A stretch of DNA of 64,000 nt, from positions 62,001 to 126,000 of the forward strand of contig NZ_JAGGNU010000034.1 of the NCBI RefSeq assembly GCF_018614915.1. Direction: 5' to 3'. Below are positions 50,672 through 59,946 of this stretch, piece by piece; within the stretch, counting starts at the first letter, position 1; every line of letters begins with the position of its first letter. The notes under the pieces were generated by a model. That model ran no database searches. It saw only the letters and a list, made by a program, of their open reading frames with translations, and was not told where the DNA came from. This DNA comes from Variovorax paradoxus. GTDB taxonomy: Bacteria; Pseudomonadota; Gammaproteobacteria; Burkholderiales; Burkholderiaceae_C. Position numbers and translations under genes: made by a program.

Positions 50672-51169
50672 TCAGCCGGCGCGGCGCAGCCTGCGCCACC
50701 AGCGCCGCGTGCCGTTCTTCAGGCAGCGGGCGGCACGCCACGCTGCGCTCCGGTGAACCAGGCCGAGCACGCGGTCCTTCCATTGCTTCCAGCGCGGATA
50801 CCAGCGCGCGAACAGCGGGATGCGCATCAGCGCCGGCTCGACCAGCTGGAAAAGTCGGGCCACGATGGCGGTGCCGGCCAGCTTGGCGCCGACCAGAAGC
50901 AGCACGGCGCTCTTCGCATGGCCGAGGCCGAGCAGGAACAGCGCGAGCAGCTTGAGCGGCAGCAGCATCAGCACCGGCAGCAGGAACACCAGCAGCGCAC
51001 CCCGGGGCGGCAGCGTCTGGATCACGCGTTCGAGCCGTGCCCAGAGCGGCAGGCGCGCCAGCCGCGCAGCCAGCGCGGCCAGCGGCTCCCAACCCCATTC
51101 CTCGAACAACAGCAAAGGAACGAGCAGCGCGGCGGCGAACGCGCGCAGGAGTTTGGTGAGGATTCGCAT
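50672..51169 (-). CDS. Small conserved membrane protein
   Basis: This 165-residue protein has two hydrophobic regions (about 5-20 and 52-92, the second containing ALLVFLLPVLMLLPLKLLALFLLG in outline) and a very basic C-terminal tail rich in Arg and Trp. It is of the type annotated as a hypothetical membrane protein in Burkholderiales. The ATG at 51169 begins MRILTKLL with a signal-anchor-like segment. No function can be assigned; it lies 101 bases downstream of the sugar-acid operon. Confidence 0.65.
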   Translation of the reverse strand: MRILTKLLRAFAAALLVPLLLFEEWGWEPLAALAARLARLPLWARLERVIQTLPPRGALLVFLLPVLMLLPLKLLALFLLGLGHAKSAVLLLVGAKLAGTAIVARLFQLVEPALMRIPLFARWYPRWKQWKDRVLGLVHRSAAWRAARCLKNGTRRWWRRLRRAG

Positions 51170-51269
51170 GGCCGAGGCATTGTGATCGCGGGCGAGGGCT
51201 CGGCTCACTTCCTGCTGCGTGCCTTCGTGGGCTCCCCGTTCGGCACATGAGTCGCCGACGGAGTGGCGG

Positions 51270-52787
51270 TCATCCCTGGGTCGCCAGCGTCTTCTGCACA
51301 CCCAGCTCGCGCAGGGTGCGCAGGTGGGCGGCCACGGTGCAGACGAAGCGCGCGTCGTGTCCCAGGTCGTTGCCGAACACCGCCGCGAAGCCCGCAAGCA
51401 CGGCCACACGGGCTTCGTCGGCCTGCACCGGGCCAGCGGCGGCCGCCGCACGTTCGGCCGCAGCACGCTGCTCGGCCAGTGCGTCGGCCAGAGGATCCTG
51501 GATCTCGTAGCCCCGACCGAGTTCGTCCGCGCCGCGCAAGTAGTGCAGCCAGGCCGCGACGGCGAGCGCGAGGCGGTCGATCGAGGCGCCGGCGGCCAGT
51601 CGGTCGCGCACCGTGCTCAGCAGGCGCTGCGGCAGTTTTTGCGAGCCGTCCATCGCGATCTGGGCGGTGCGGTGGGCCAGCGCCGGGTTGGCAAAGCGGT
51701 CGAGCAGGCGCCGGCGGTACGCATCGAGGTCCAGACCGGGCAGCGCGGGCAGCGTGGGCGCGATCTCCTCGTGCATGAGCCGGTCCAGGTAGCGATGAAG
51801 GGCAGGCGTCGCGACTGCGCGGTCCACCGTGTCCAGTCCGGCCATGGCGCCCAGGTAGGCGAGCGCCGAATGCGCCCCGTTGACCATGCGCAACTTGAGC
51901 GTTTCGAAGGGGTGCGCGTCCGCGACGAAGCGGGCGCCGCCCACGTCCCAGGCCGGGCGGCCGGCGGCGAAGTCGTCCTCCACCACCCACTCGAGAAAGC
52001 GCTCGCCGACCACCGGCCAGGCGTCCTCCAGCCCGAGCGCGGCGTTCACCTGTGCCCGGTCGGCGTCGGTGGTGCGCGGCACGATGCGGTCCACCATCGA
52101 GCAGGGGAAGGTGCAGTGATCGGCAATCCATCGCGCCAGCGCGGCGTCCACGCGCTCGGCGAATGCCAGCACCAGGCCGCGCAGCAGGTGGCCGTTGGAG
52201 GGCAGGTTGTCCAGCGAGAGCAGCGTCACCGGCGGCAGACCGCGGGCATGGCGCAGGCGCAGGCCCGAGACCAGGAGGCCGAGCGTGCCGCGTGGCGCAT
52301 CCGGGCGCATCAGGTCGTGCTGCACGTCGGGGTGGTCGGTGCGCAGCGCACCGGTGGCCGGGTCGTGGCAGTAGCCCTTTTCGGTGACGGTCAGGCTGAC
52401 GATGCGGGTGGCGGGATGGGCGATGCGCGCGAGCACCGCCGCCGGGTCTTCGGGCGCGACCTGCACGCCGAGCAGGCAGCCGATGACCTGCAGCGACGTG
52501 CGCGGCGTGCCTGCCTCGTCCACATCGCGCAGCGCCAGCGTGTAGAGGCCGGACTGCGGCGCGAGTGCGTCTCGCGTCTCCGGACTGCGCAGCGATACGC
52601 CGGCGATGCCCCAGCGCCGGTCGCCGCTGGCATGCAGCGCCGCTTCGTTGACGGCGGCCAGGTGTGCGCGCTGGAACGCGCCCACGCCCAAGTGGACGAT
52701 GCCGGCCTGCAGTGCCGTGCGGTCGTAGGCCGGGCGCGCCACCTCGGGCGGCAGCGCCGCCAGCGTGTCGGGGTGCAGACGTGCCAT
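51270..52787 (-). CDS. Mannitol dehydrogenase/fructuronate reductase family protein
   Basis: This 505-residue NAD(P)-dependent long-chain polyol dehydrogenase has IVHLGVGAFQRAHLAA (nucleotide-binding start), the family signature LSLDNLPSNGHLLRGLV and the catalytic region ETLKLRMVNGAHSALAYLG with the Lys and His-Asn residues. Directly behind a D-mannonate dehydratase it most likely acts as fructuronate reductase (UxuB: D-mannonate to fructuronate) or on a related hexuronate. The last enzyme of the sugar-acid operon. Start at 52787, 11 bases after manD. Confidence 0.88.
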   Translation of the reverse strand: MARLHPDTLAALPPEVARPAYDRTALQAGIVHLGVGAFQRAHLAAVNEAALHASGDRRWGIAGVSLRSPETRDALAPQSGLYTLALRDVDEAGTPRTSLQVIGCLLGVQVAPEDPAAVLARIAHPATRIVSLTVTEKGYCHDPATGALRTDHPDVQHDLMRPDAPRGTLGLLVSGLRLRHARGLPPVTLLSLDNLPSNGHLLRGLVLAFAERVDAALARWIADHCTFPCSMVDRIVPRTTDADRAQVNAALGLEDAWPVVGERFLEWVVEDDFAAGRPAWDVGGARFVADAHPFETLKLRMVNGAHSALAYLGAMAGLDTVDRAVATPALHRYLDRLMHEEIAPTLPALPGLDLDAYRRRLLDRFANPALAHRTAQIAMDGSQKLPQRLLSTVRDRLAAGASIDRLALAVAAWLHYLRGADELGRGYEIQDPLADALAEQRAAAERAAAAAGPVQADEARVAVLAGFAAVFGNDLGHDARFVCTVAAHLRTLRELGVQKTLATQG

Positions 52788-52798
52788 GGCCGCGTTCC

Positions 52799-54010
52799 TC
52801 ACCAGTTCCACAGCGTGCCGTCGTGTTGCTGGCGGTTGACCGGCAGGTAGGCGCGCTTGTAGGGGTACTTGGCGGCCAACCCCTCGTCGATCTCCACGCC
52901 GTGGCCGGGCACGTCGCCGGGGTGGAGCATGCCGTTCTCGAAGGTGTAGGCGTGCGGGAAGACGGCATCGGTCTCTTCGGTGTGGCGCATGTACTCCTGG
53001 ATGCCGAAGTTCGGCACCCACAGGTCGAAGTGCAGCGCCGCGCCCATGCAAACCGGGGACAGGTCCGTGGCGCCATGGCAGCCGGTGCGCACCTGGTAGA
53101 GCGAGGCGAGGTCCGCGATGCGGCGCAGGTGCGTGATGCCGCCGGCATGGACCACCGTGGCGCGGATGTAGTCGATCAGCTGGTTTTCGATCAGCGCCTT
53201 GCAGTCCCAGATGCTGTTGAAAATCTCACCCACCGCCAGCGGGGTGGTGGTGTGCTGGCGGATCAGGCGGAAGGCCTCCTGGTTCTCGGCCGGTGTGGCG
53301 TCCTCCATCCAGAACAGCTGGTAGGGCTCGAGCGCCTTGCCGAGCCGCCCCGCCTCGATCGGCGTCAGGCGGTGGTGCACGTCGTGCAGCAGATGGTGCT
53401 CGAAGCCGAGCTTCTCGCGGATGCGCTCGAACAGCTGGGGCGTGTGACGCAGATATTTCTCGGTGGACCAGTCGTGCTCGGAGGGGAGGTCGGCATCGGC
53501 CGGCTCGTAGAACAGCGTGCCTTTGCCGACGCCATAGACCTTCTCCAGGCCCGGCACGCCGCTTTGCGCGCGGATGGCCTTGTAGCCGGCATCTGCATAG
53601 CGCAGCACTTCGTCCACCGTGTGCTCGATGTCGCTGCCGTTGGCATGGCCGTAGACCATCACGCCGGTACGGCTCTTGCCGCCCAGCAACTGATAGAGCG
53701 GCAGGCCGGCTGCCTTGGCTTTGATGTCCCACAGCGCGGTGTCCACCGCGGCAATGGCGGTCATCGTGACCGGGCCGCGGCGCCAGTAGGCGCCTTTGTA
53801 GAGGTACTGCCAGATGTCCTCGATCTGGTGCGCGTCGCGCCCGATCAGGCACGGGATGACGTGTTCCGTGAGGTAGGCGGCCACAGCGAGTTCGCGACCG
53901 TTGAGCGTGGCGTCGCCGATGCCGATCAGGCCTTCGTCGGTTTCGATCTTGAGGGTGACGAAATTGCGGCCGGGACTGCAGACGATGACGCGGGCGTTGG
54001 TGATTTTCAT
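52799..54010 (-). CDS. manD: D-mannonate dehydratase family protein (enolase superfamily, ManD/RspA)
   Basis: This 403-residue protein has the N-terminal capping domain ([17 protein letters not shown]) and the barrel with [36 protein letters not shown] and [12 protein letters not shown], in which the acidic metal ligands lie. The YGHANG and HHRL sequences are the ManD hallmark. Reaction: dehydration of D-mannonate (or D-gluconate) to 2-keto-3-deoxygluconate. The family includes high- and low-activity members, which cannot be separated here. It lies between the ABC ATPase gene and the polyol dehydrogenase, in one operon. Confidence 0.92.
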   Translation of the reverse strand: MKITNARVIVCSPGRNFVTLKIETDEGLIGIGDATLNGRELAVAAYLTEHVIPCLIGRDAHQIEDIWQYLYKGAYWRRGPVTMTAIAAVDTALWDIKAKAAGLPLYQLLGGKSRTGVMVYGHANGSDIEHTVDEVLRYADAGYKAIRAQSGVPGLEKVYGVGKGTLFYEPADADLPSEHDWSTEKYLRHTPQLFERIREKLGFEHHLLHDVHHRLTPIEAGRLGKALEPYQLFWMEDATPAENQEAFRLIRQHTTTPLAVGEIFNSIWDCKALIENQLIDYIRATVVHAGGITHLRRIADLASLYQVRTGCHGATDLSPVCMGAALHFDLWVPNFGIQEYMRHTEETDAVFPHAYTFENGMLHPGDVPGHGVEIDEGLAAKYPYKRAYLPVNRQQHDGTLWNW

Positions 54011-54041
54011 AGGCTGGGTTCAGGGTGGAGTGGGCACGGCG

Positions 54042-54839
54042 TCAGCCGTGCCAGCCGAGGTGGCCCAGGAAGTTGCTGGTGCGCTCGACGCTGGGGTGCT
54101 CGAAGATCTGCTGGGGCGGGCCCTGCTCGATGATGGCGCCGGACTCGAACACCACCACCCAGTCGGCCACGCGCCGCGCGAAATCCATTTCATGCGTGAC
54201 CACGATCATGGTCATGCCCTCCTGCGCGAGCTTTTGCATCACGCTCAACACTTCGCCGACCGTTTCCGGGTCGAGCGCGGAGGTGGGCTCGTCGAACAGC
54301 ATCACCTCCGGCTCCATGGCGAGCGCGCGGGCGATCGCCACGCGCTGCTGCTGGCCGCCGGAGAGATTGGCCGGAAAGTTGCCCGCCTTGCTGGCCAGGC
54401 CGACCTTCTCCAACAGGGCCATGGCGCGCGCCTTGGCCTCGGCCTCGCGCATGCCCAGCACGGTGATGGGGCCCATGGCCACGTTGTCGAGCGCCGACTT
54501 GTGCGGGAACAGCTCGAAGCTCTGGAACACCATGCCCATGCGCTGGCGCACCTTGCGCACCGCGGACTCCTGCACCGGCAGCGGCACGCCGTCGAGCAGC
54601 ACGCGGCCGCCATCGATCGTCTCCAGCGCGTTGGTGCAACGCAGCAGCGTCGACTTGCCCGAACCGGAAGGCCCGATGAGGCACATGACTTCGCCCTTGT
54701 GAACCTGCAGCGAGACGCCCTGGAGCGCCACGAAATCGCCGTAGAGCTTGCGCACGTTGTCGTAGACCAGGACCGGCGGTTGGCCGGCGTTTTTTCGCGC
54801 GGCGGTGTCTTGCGCTGCGGTGTTGGTGATGTCGTTCAT
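54042..54839 (-). CDS. ABC transporter ATPase, polar amino acid (GlnQ) type
   Basis: This 265-residue ATPase has Walker [10 protein letters not shown] (56-64), the signature [15 protein letters not shown], Walker [15 protein letters not shown] and the H-loop VVTHEM. The sequence is of the GlnQ/HisP type ([22 protein letters not shown] in outline), which normally energises amino acid or opine uptake. A 20-residue N-terminal extension is present. It overlaps the permease gene upstream by four bases. Confidence 0.95.
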   Translation of the reverse strand: MNDITNTAAQDTAARKNAGQPPVLVYDNVRKLYGDFVALQGVSLQVHKGEVMCLIGPSGSGKSTLLRCTNALETIDGGRVLLDGVPLPVQESAVRKVRQRMGMVFQSFELFPHKSALDNVAMGPITVLGMREAEAKARAMALLEKVGLASKAGNFPANLSGGQQQRVAIARALAMEPEVMLFDEPTSALDPETVGEVLSVMQKLAQEGMTMIVVTHEMDFARRVADWVVVFESGAIIEQGPPQQIFEHPSVERTSNFLGHLGWHG

Positions 54840-55495
54840 TCCTTGACTCCGTATTTGCGGTGGATCCAGTCCACCAGCTTGGCCTGCGGGTAGCCCATCA
54901 GCCAGTAGAGGGCCGCCATCGCGGTGAGCATCTCCAGCACGCGAAAGGTCTGGGCACGAACCTGCATCGCGGTGTAGGCCAGGTCGGCGACGGCGATGAC
55001 GGACACCAGCGAGGTGTCCTTGAAGAGCGAGACCCAGGTGCTCGCGATCACCGGCAGGATGCGGCGCGCGGCCTGCGGGATGACCACCTTGAACATGGCC
55101 TGGCGGCGTGACATCCCTATCGCGAGCGCGGCCTCGAGCTGCCCCTTGCGGATGGAATTGATGCCGGCGCGGAAGGTCTCGGCGTTGTAAGCCGAGACGT
55201 TGAGCACCAGGGCCACCACCGCGGTGGCGAGCGGGGAGAACTGCAGCTCGACCGCCATCGGCATCACGTAGAAGACCCAGTAGATCACCAGGATCAGCGG
55301 CAGGTTGCGGAAGAACTCCACGAAGGCGAGCGACGCGGACTGCAGCAGCTTGTTCGATGACAGCCGCATCAGAGCCAGTGCGATGCCACCCGGAACGGCC
55401 AGCAGCATGGTGAGCACCGTCAGTCCGACGGTCAGCGCTGCACCTTCGAGCAGGGCCTGGCGGTGCGTCCAGATCACGGACCAGTCGAAAGTCAT
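54836..55495 (-). CDS. ABC transporter permease, polar amino acid type
   Basis: This 219-residue inner-membrane protein has about five helices and the His/Glu/Gln/Arg/opine permease signature [19 protein letters not shown]. The EAA loop ([18 protein letters not shown]) contacts the ATPase. It pairs with the similar permease encoded immediately upstream to form a heterodimer. It starts 13 bases after that gene and overlaps the ATPase gene by four. Confidence 0.93.
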   Translation of the reverse strand: MTFDWSVIWTHRQALLEGAALTVGLTVLTMLLAVPGGIALALMRLSSNKLLQSASLAFVEFFRNLPLILVIYWVFYVMPMAVELQFSPLATAVVALVLNVSAYNAETFRAGINSIRKGQLEAALAIGMSRRQAMFKVVIPQAARRILPVIASTWVSLFKDTSLVSVIAVADLAYTAMQVRAQTFRVLEMLTAMAALYWLMGYPQAKLVDWIHRKYGVKE

Positions 55496-55508
55496 TGGAA
55501 GGCCCTCC

Positions 55509-56174
55509 TCATGAACGCCCCAGGTGCGCGACGCGGTGGTAGAGCCTGTCGACGCCGCGCGTGACCGGGAACAGGATCACGAAGTACGCCACCATCACCG
55601 CCGTGAAGACCTCCACGGGCCGGTAGCTCTGTCCGGCCACGGTCTCGGCGCGGTGCATCAGCTCGGGCACCGCGATCACCGTGGCGATGGCGGTGTCCTT
55701 GATGGCGATGGTGAGGATCGAGCCGAAGGCCGGCAGCATGCGGATGGTGGCCTGCGGCAGCAGGACTTTGCGCAGCAGCTGCGCGCGCGACATGCCCAGC
55801 GCCAATGCGGCACGCGTCTGGCCCGGGCGGACGGACTCGATGCCGGCACGGATCACTTCGGCGGCATAGGCAGCGATGTGCAGCGTCAGCGCGATCAGCG
55901 CCGCCCAGAACGGTGGCAACGTGAAGCCCACGAGCATCGGCAACGCGAAGTACATCCACACCAGCACCACCAGCACCGGTATGGCGCGCATGGTGTCGAT
56001 GTAGAACACGAGCACCGGACGCAGCCAGCCGGGGCCGTACAGCCGCAGCAGCGCGATCAGCAGTCCCATCAGGATGCTGGTGACCGCGCTGATGAGGCTG
56101 AGCGCGACCGTGACGCCCAGGCCGCTGGCGAAGAAGCGCCAGTTGTCCGCGATGGGGGAGAAATCGAAGTCCAT
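55509..56174 (-). CDS. ABC transporter permease, polar amino acid type
   Basis: This 221-residue protein is a paralogue of the downstream permease, with the corresponding substrate-gate segment FYIDTMRAIPVLVVLVWMYFA and EAA loop RAQLLRKVLLPQATIRMLP. About five membrane helices are visible. Together with its partner it forms the membrane channel for the substrate bound by the two periplasmic proteins of this operon. It follows the polyol dehydrogenase gene after 36 bases. Confidence 0.93.
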   Translation of the reverse strand: MDFDFSPIADNWRFFASGLGVTVALSLISAVTSILMGLLIALLRLYGPGWLRPVLVFYIDTMRAIPVLVVLVWMYFALPMLVGFTLPPFWAALIALTLHIAAYAAEVIRAGIESVRPGQTRAALALGMSRAQLLRKVLLPQATIRMLPAFGSILTIAIKDTAIATVIAVPELMHRAETVAGQSYRPVEVFTAVMVAYFVILFPVTRGVDRLYHRVAHLGRS

Positions 56175-56210
56175 GGAAGCTCCGCGAATGAAGGGCAGGG
56201 CAGGCAGCCG

Positions 56211-57248
56211 TCAGAAGGTGACGACCACCTTCATCGCGCGATGGCGATCCGCCGCCAGGGCGAAGGCGTCGTGCACGCGCGCCACCGGCACCGCTTCGGT
56301 CAGCAGGGGCGACACGTCCAGCATGCCGCGGCTCAGGTAGTCCACGGCCCATGCGTATTCGTCGATGAAGCGGAAGCTGCCGACGACTGTCAGGCTCTTG
56401 ACCATGATCTGGTTAAAGGGGCAGCCTTCGCTGTTGCCGCCGAGTGTGCCGACCTGCACGATGGTGCCGCGCGGACGGGTCAGCCGGATGCAATTGGCCA
56501 AGCCGGCGTAGTGGCCGGAGACTTCGAAGCTCACGTCGACCTGGCCCTTGTCAGCGGCCAGTGTCTCCAGCGCGTCCGGCTCCTTCGCCGTGTTGACGGT
56601 ACGGGTCGCGCCGACGCGCGTGCAGGCCGCCAGCGTCTCGTCCACGATGTCCACCGCGATCAGCTGGCTGGCGCCGGCGAGCTTGGCGGCCATGAGGATC
56701 AGCGCGCCGATGGGGCCTGCGCCCACCACCATCACGGTCTTGCCGAGCAGGGACCCCGCTTCCTGGACCGCATGCAGTGCCACGGCCAGCGGCTCGCCGA
56801 AGGAGGCCAGCTCGAAGGACAGCGTTTCGGGCACGGGCACGCACTGGGTGGCTTCCACCACCACCTGCTCGCGCATCGCACCCTGCATGTGGGGCCAGCG
56901 GCTCGCGCTGCCGAAGAAGTGGACGCTCTCGCAGTGGTTGGGTGCACCCATGCGGCAGAAGCGGCAGACGCCGCAGGTACGTGACGGGTTGAGGGCGACG
57001 CGGTCGCCCGGCTTCACCGATGTGACTTGCGCGCCCACTTCCACGACCTGCCCGGAGGCCTCGTGTCCCGGCGTCAGCGGTGCGCGGATGACGAAGTCGC
57101 CGACCCGGCCATGGCGGTAGTAGTGCAGGTCGGAGCCGCAGATGCCGACGGCCTTGACGGCCACCCGCACCTGCGTGGGGGCCAGCGCTTCGGCCGGCCG
57201 TTCGGCGAGGCGCAGATCGAGTGCGCCGTGGATTTCGCAATTCAGCAT
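56211..57248 (-). CDS. Zinc-dependent alcohol dehydrogenase, L-idonate 5-dehydrogenase-like
   Basis: This 345-residue MDR-family enzyme has catalytic zinc ligands in GICGSDLHYYRHG and GHEASGQVVEVG, a structural-zinc Cys cluster CGVCRFCRMGAPNHC, and the NAD-binding VMVVGAGPIGAL. The closest characterised pattern is L-idonate 5-dehydrogenase/sorbitol dehydrogenase. In this operon it would oxidise a sugar acid such as L-idonate or L-gulonate before dehydration. It lies four bases after a binding-protein gene. Confidence 0.9.
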   Translation of the reverse strand: MLNCEIHGALDLRLAERPAEALAPTQVRVAVKAVGICGSDLHYYRHGRVGDFVIRAPLTPGHEASGQVVEVGAQVTSVKPGDRVALNPSRTCGVCRFCRMGAPNHCESVHFFGSASRWPHMQGAMREQVVVEATQCVPVPETLSFELASFGEPLAVALHAVQEAGSLLGKTVMVVGAGPIGALILMAAKLAGASQLIAVDIVDETLAACTRVGATRTVNTAKEPDALETLAADKGQVDVSFEVSGHYAGLANCIRLTRPRGTIVQVGTLGGNSEGCPFNQIMVKSLTVVGSFRFIDEYAWAVDYLSRGMLDVSPLLTEAVPVARVHDAFALAADRHRAMKVVVTF

Positions 57249-57252
57249 CGGA

Positions 57253-58107
57253 TCACTTCAGGTTCTGCGTCATGCGGCGCTCTTCGTCGCTGAGCGCAGG
57301 CTGCATGCGTTGGGCCACGGCGCGCAGCCAGTCGAGATACACCTGCTGGTCCTTCGCCACACCCATGCCGGTCTGGATCTGGAAGATCTTGCTGTCCTGG
57401 CAGTCGTTTTCCTTGGGGAACACGGCCAGCCCCTTCACCTTCTTGCTGATGTTGGGCCACAGCATGCGGTTGAGCGGCGCCACGTCCGAGCGGCCGGCGA
57501 GCACCTCTTCGATCGGCGCGACCGAACCCGAGTTGGCGACGCCGCGCAGCTTGGCCTTGGAGAACTGCTGGCGCACCAGCGGCTCCTCGCCGGCGCCGGA
57601 AAAGTAGGCCATGGTGACCTCCGGCTTGTTGAAGTCTTCCACCGTGCGCGCGCTGGTGAACTTCGGGTTGTCGGCGCGGCCGAACATGCACACGCCGGTA
57701 CTGGAGAAGGTGACGAAATCGATGATCTTGGCGCGCTCGGCGGTTTCGTTCAGCGGCCCGATCATGATGTCCATCTGGTTGGCCGTCAGCGCCGGTACCT
57801 TGGTTTCGTGGCTCACCGTCACCGGCTCCATCTTGACGCCCAGCAGCTTGGCGAATTCCTTGCCCAGCGTCCACGACGGGCCGGACCAGGCTTCGCCAGC
57901 GCCGGTGGTGTTTTGCGCCAGCCAGGGCGGGTTGTTGACCACGCCCACGCGCAGCACGCCGGCTTTGCGGATGGCGTCCACGCGCGGGCTCGCGCCGGGT
58001 GCCGGCGGGGTCTGGGCCAAGGCGCCGAGGCAGGTGGCGGCCAAGGTGACGGCAAGCGTTGCGCCGGCCAAGGATCGAGCGGGGAAAGTCCTGGAAGTGT
58101 GTTGCAC
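57253..58107 (-). CDS. Periplasmic substrate-binding protein, polar amino acid ABC family (copy B)
   Basis: This 284-residue SBP (family 3 type) has a signal peptide ending near ALAQTPPA. The body starts PRVDAIRKAGVLRVGVVNNPPW and has the ligand-pocket region MDIMIGPLNETAERAKIIDF. Two Cys occur after the signal, GVCMFGR and ENDCQD, also present in the neighbouring paralogue, so a disulfide in the hinge region is likely. About half of its residues are identical to copy A. The start is 20 bases after copy A. Confidence 0.9.
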   Translation of the reverse strand: MQHTSRTFPARSLAGATLAVTLAATCLGALAQTPPAPGASPRVDAIRKAGVLRVGVVNNPPWLAQNTTGAGEAWSGPSWTLGKEFAKLLGVKMEPVTVSHETKVPALTANQMDIMIGPLNETAERAKIIDFVTFSSTGVCMFGRADNPKFTSARTVEDFNKPEVTMAYFSGAGEEPLVRQQFSKAKLRGVANSGSVAPIEEVLAGRSDVAPLNRMLWPNISKKVKGLAVFPKENDCQDSKIFQIQTGMGVAKDQQVYLDWLRAVAQRMQPALSDEERRMTQNLK

Positions 58108-58126
58108 GAGCGTCTCCTGCTTTTGC

Positions 58127-58957
58127 TTATTTCATTGCGCCAATGACTCGCGCCTCGTCGGCATCGAGCCGCGCCTTCTGGGCTCGGGCGACCTGCCGCA
58201 GCCAGTCGAGATAGGCGGGCTGGTTCTTGTCGATGGCCAGACCGACCGGCGAGGCTTTCTCGGAACTGCCCTGGCAGTTGTTTTCCTTGGGGAGGACGGC
58301 CAGCCCTTTGACTTTCTGCTGCAGACCGACCCACGGCACGCGATTGATTGGTGCGGCATCGGCGCGGCGCGCCATGATTTCTTCCACGGGGGCGGTGGCG
58401 CCGGAGCTGGCCACGGCGCGCAGCTGGGCCTTCGGGAAACGTTGCTTGACCCAGCCTTCCTCGGCACCGCCGGTGAAATAGGCGATGGTCACGTCGGGCC
58501 GGTTGAGATCGTCGACCGAAGCGGCCTTGGCGAGCTTGGCGTTGTCGGCGCGGCCGAACATGCACACGCTGGTGGCGGAGTAGATGACGAAGTCCACCAC
58601 CTTCAGCCGTTCGGGTGTCTCGCCCAGCGGGCTGATGGTCATGTCGACCTGGTTCGACGCCAGCACCGGCACCTTGGTCTCGTGGGACACGGGCACCGTG
58701 CTGAGCTTGACGCCGAGCAGTCGGGCGTACTCCTTGGCCAGCAGCCACGCCGGGCCGCTCCACGGCTCGCCGCTGCCGGTCGTGTTCTCGATCAGCCAGG
58801 GCGCGTTCTGCAGCACGCCGACGCGCAGCTCGCCAGCCTTGCGGATGGCATCGATGCGCGGGCTCGCGCCGGCTGTGGGCGCGTCCTGCGCCTGGGCGCC
58901 GCCGAAGGCGCCGGCGAGCAGCAGTGCGGCAAGGCCGCGGGTGAGGGTGGGCTTCAT
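58127..58957 (-). CDS. Periplasmic substrate-binding protein, polar amino acid ABC family (copy A)
   Basis: This 276-residue SBP has a signal peptide (residues 1-23, ending AQAQ). PRIDAIRKAGELRVGVLQNAPW parallels copy B throughout. The pocket segment VDMTISPLGETPERLKVVDF and the Cys pair GVCMFGR-like SVCMFGR and ENNCQGS are conserved. Two tandem binding proteins served by one permease pair suggest two related ligands or two affinities. ATG 58957 begins the recognisable signal sequence; the frame continues upstream without homology. Confidence 0.9.
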   Translation of the reverse strand: MKPTLTRGLAALLLAGAFGGAQAQDAPTAGASPRIDAIRKAGELRVGVLQNAPWLIENTTGSGEPWSGPAWLLAKEYARLLGVKLSTVPVSHETKVPVLASNQVDMTISPLGETPERLKVVDFVIYSATSVCMFGRADNAKLAKAASVDDLNRPDVTIAYFTGGAEEGWVKQRFPKAQLRAVASSGATAPVEEIMARRADAAPINRVPWVGLQQKVKGLAVLPKENNCQGSSEKASPVGLAIDKNQPAYLDWLRQVARAQKARLDADEARVIGAMK

Positions 58958-59025
58958 GGCTGTGTCTCCGGTTTTTCTCGAGGGTGAAGCGCCGCCGCGG
59001 ATGGCACGGGTGCGGCGCAGTGGGC

Positions 59026-59763
59026 TTAGCGCCAACTCTGGGCGAATTCGCCGATGACGCGCTCCAGGTGCGCCCGCATGGCCAGCCGCGCGCTATCGGC
59101 CTCGCCCGCGACGATCGCGGCGAAGATGCGCTGGTGGTCGTCCTGCGACTTCAGGCGCAGATCGGGCGAATGAAAGTGCTGCTCGATCTGGGTCCAGATC
59201 GGGCCCTTGGCTTGATCCCAGAGGTTCGTCACCGTCTGCAGCAGCACGCTGTTGCCGGTCGATTCGGCGATGTACAGGTGGTACATCCGGTCGGCGGCCT
59301 CGTTGGCTTCCTTGTCATGCATCTGCTCGCGCATGGTCGCGAGCGCGCCGAACATCCGGTCGAGGTCCGAGTCCTTGCGCGTCGTCGCCGCCAGGGAGGC
59401 GATTTCGGACTCGATCAGGCAGCGGGCCCGCAGAAGCTCGAAGGGGCCGGCGCCGATCTCCTGGGCCACCGGCAGGCGCGTCGGCGCGTCCGGTGTGTGG
59501 CAGATGTAGATGCCCGAGCCGCCGCGCACCTCGACCACGCCCTGAAGCTCCAGCGCAATGATGGCCTCGCGCACCGACGTGCGGCTGACGTCGAACCGCT
59601 CCGCCAGCGCTCTTTCGGAGGGCAGCCTCTGGCCAACCAGAAACTCACCCTGTCTAACCAATTCATGAATGTTGGCAGCCAGGCGCTGGTAGGACTTTTC
59701 TACTTGAGGTTGGCCGAATTTCGACAGACTGTCAGGGGACGAAGGGATGAGCTTGAGTGCCAT
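59026..59763 (-). CDS. GntR/FadR-family regulator of the sugar-acid operon
   Basis: This 245-residue protein has an N-terminal winged HTH (RLPSERALAERFDVSRTSVREAIIALEL, in outline) and a helical FCD ligand domain (from about 80) with HLYIAESTGN and a histidine-rich metal pocket, as in UxuR/ExuR/LldR proteins. It is the first gene of the leftward operon, 68 bases before the first binding-protein gene. Perfect TGGT-TT-ACCA operators lie immediately upstream (59795-59831). It probably represses the operon until a hexuronate or aldonate is bound. Confidence 0.93.
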   Translation of the reverse strand: MALKLIPSSPDSLSKFGQPQVEKSYQRLAANIHELVRQGEFLVGQRLPSERALAERFDVSRTSVREAIIALELQGVVEVRGGSGIYICHTPDAPTRLPVAQEIGAGPFELLRARCLIESEIASLAATTRKDSDLDRMFGALATMREQMHDKEANEAADRMYHLYIAESTGNSVLLQTVTNLWDQAKGPIWTQIEQHFHSPDLRLKSQDDHQRIFAAIVAGEADSARLAMRAHLERVIGEFAQSWR

Positions 59764-59776
59764 CGTTGTTCCATGT

Positions 59777-59785
59777 GGTTAGACC
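59777..59785. promoter_or_regulatory. Degenerate third FadR-type half-site pair
   Basis: GGT-TAG-ACC has the same half-sites as the two operators below but a 3-base centre. It lies 14 bases upstream of the regulator start codon, where binding would block the promoter or start region. Confidence 0.3.
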
Positions 59786-59794
59786 GCAGTTTGC

Positions 59795-59806
59795 TTGGTT
59801 TACCAA
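59795..59806. promoter_or_regulatory. FadR/UxuR-type operator, copy 1
   Basis: TTGGT-TT-ACCAA is a perfect inverted repeat of the kind bound by FadR-subfamily GntR regulators. It lies 32 bases before the regulator start; the second copy is centred 23 bp away, roughly two helical turns. Confidence 0.7.
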
Positions 59807-59815
59807 TTTGTCCCA

Positions 59816-59831
59816 TAGTGGTTTACCACTA
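59816..59831. promoter_or_regulatory. FadR/UxuR-type operator, copy 2
   Basis: TAGTGGT-TT-ACCACTA is a perfect 7+7 inverted repeat sharing the GGT-TT-ACC core of copy 1. It is probably the higher-affinity site. The divergent tex gene starts 115 bases away, so regulation of tex is less likely. Confidence 0.75.
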
Positions 59832-59946
59832 AGTTGGGCATTTCCATGGGCGCCGGTGCCAGTGGGGCGACCGCACCCTATGGCAAACTTCCGCGCTTTA
59901 CCCGCAAGGCGCCCACGGCGTCGTCAGCCAGGGATCCCCCTCAGAC

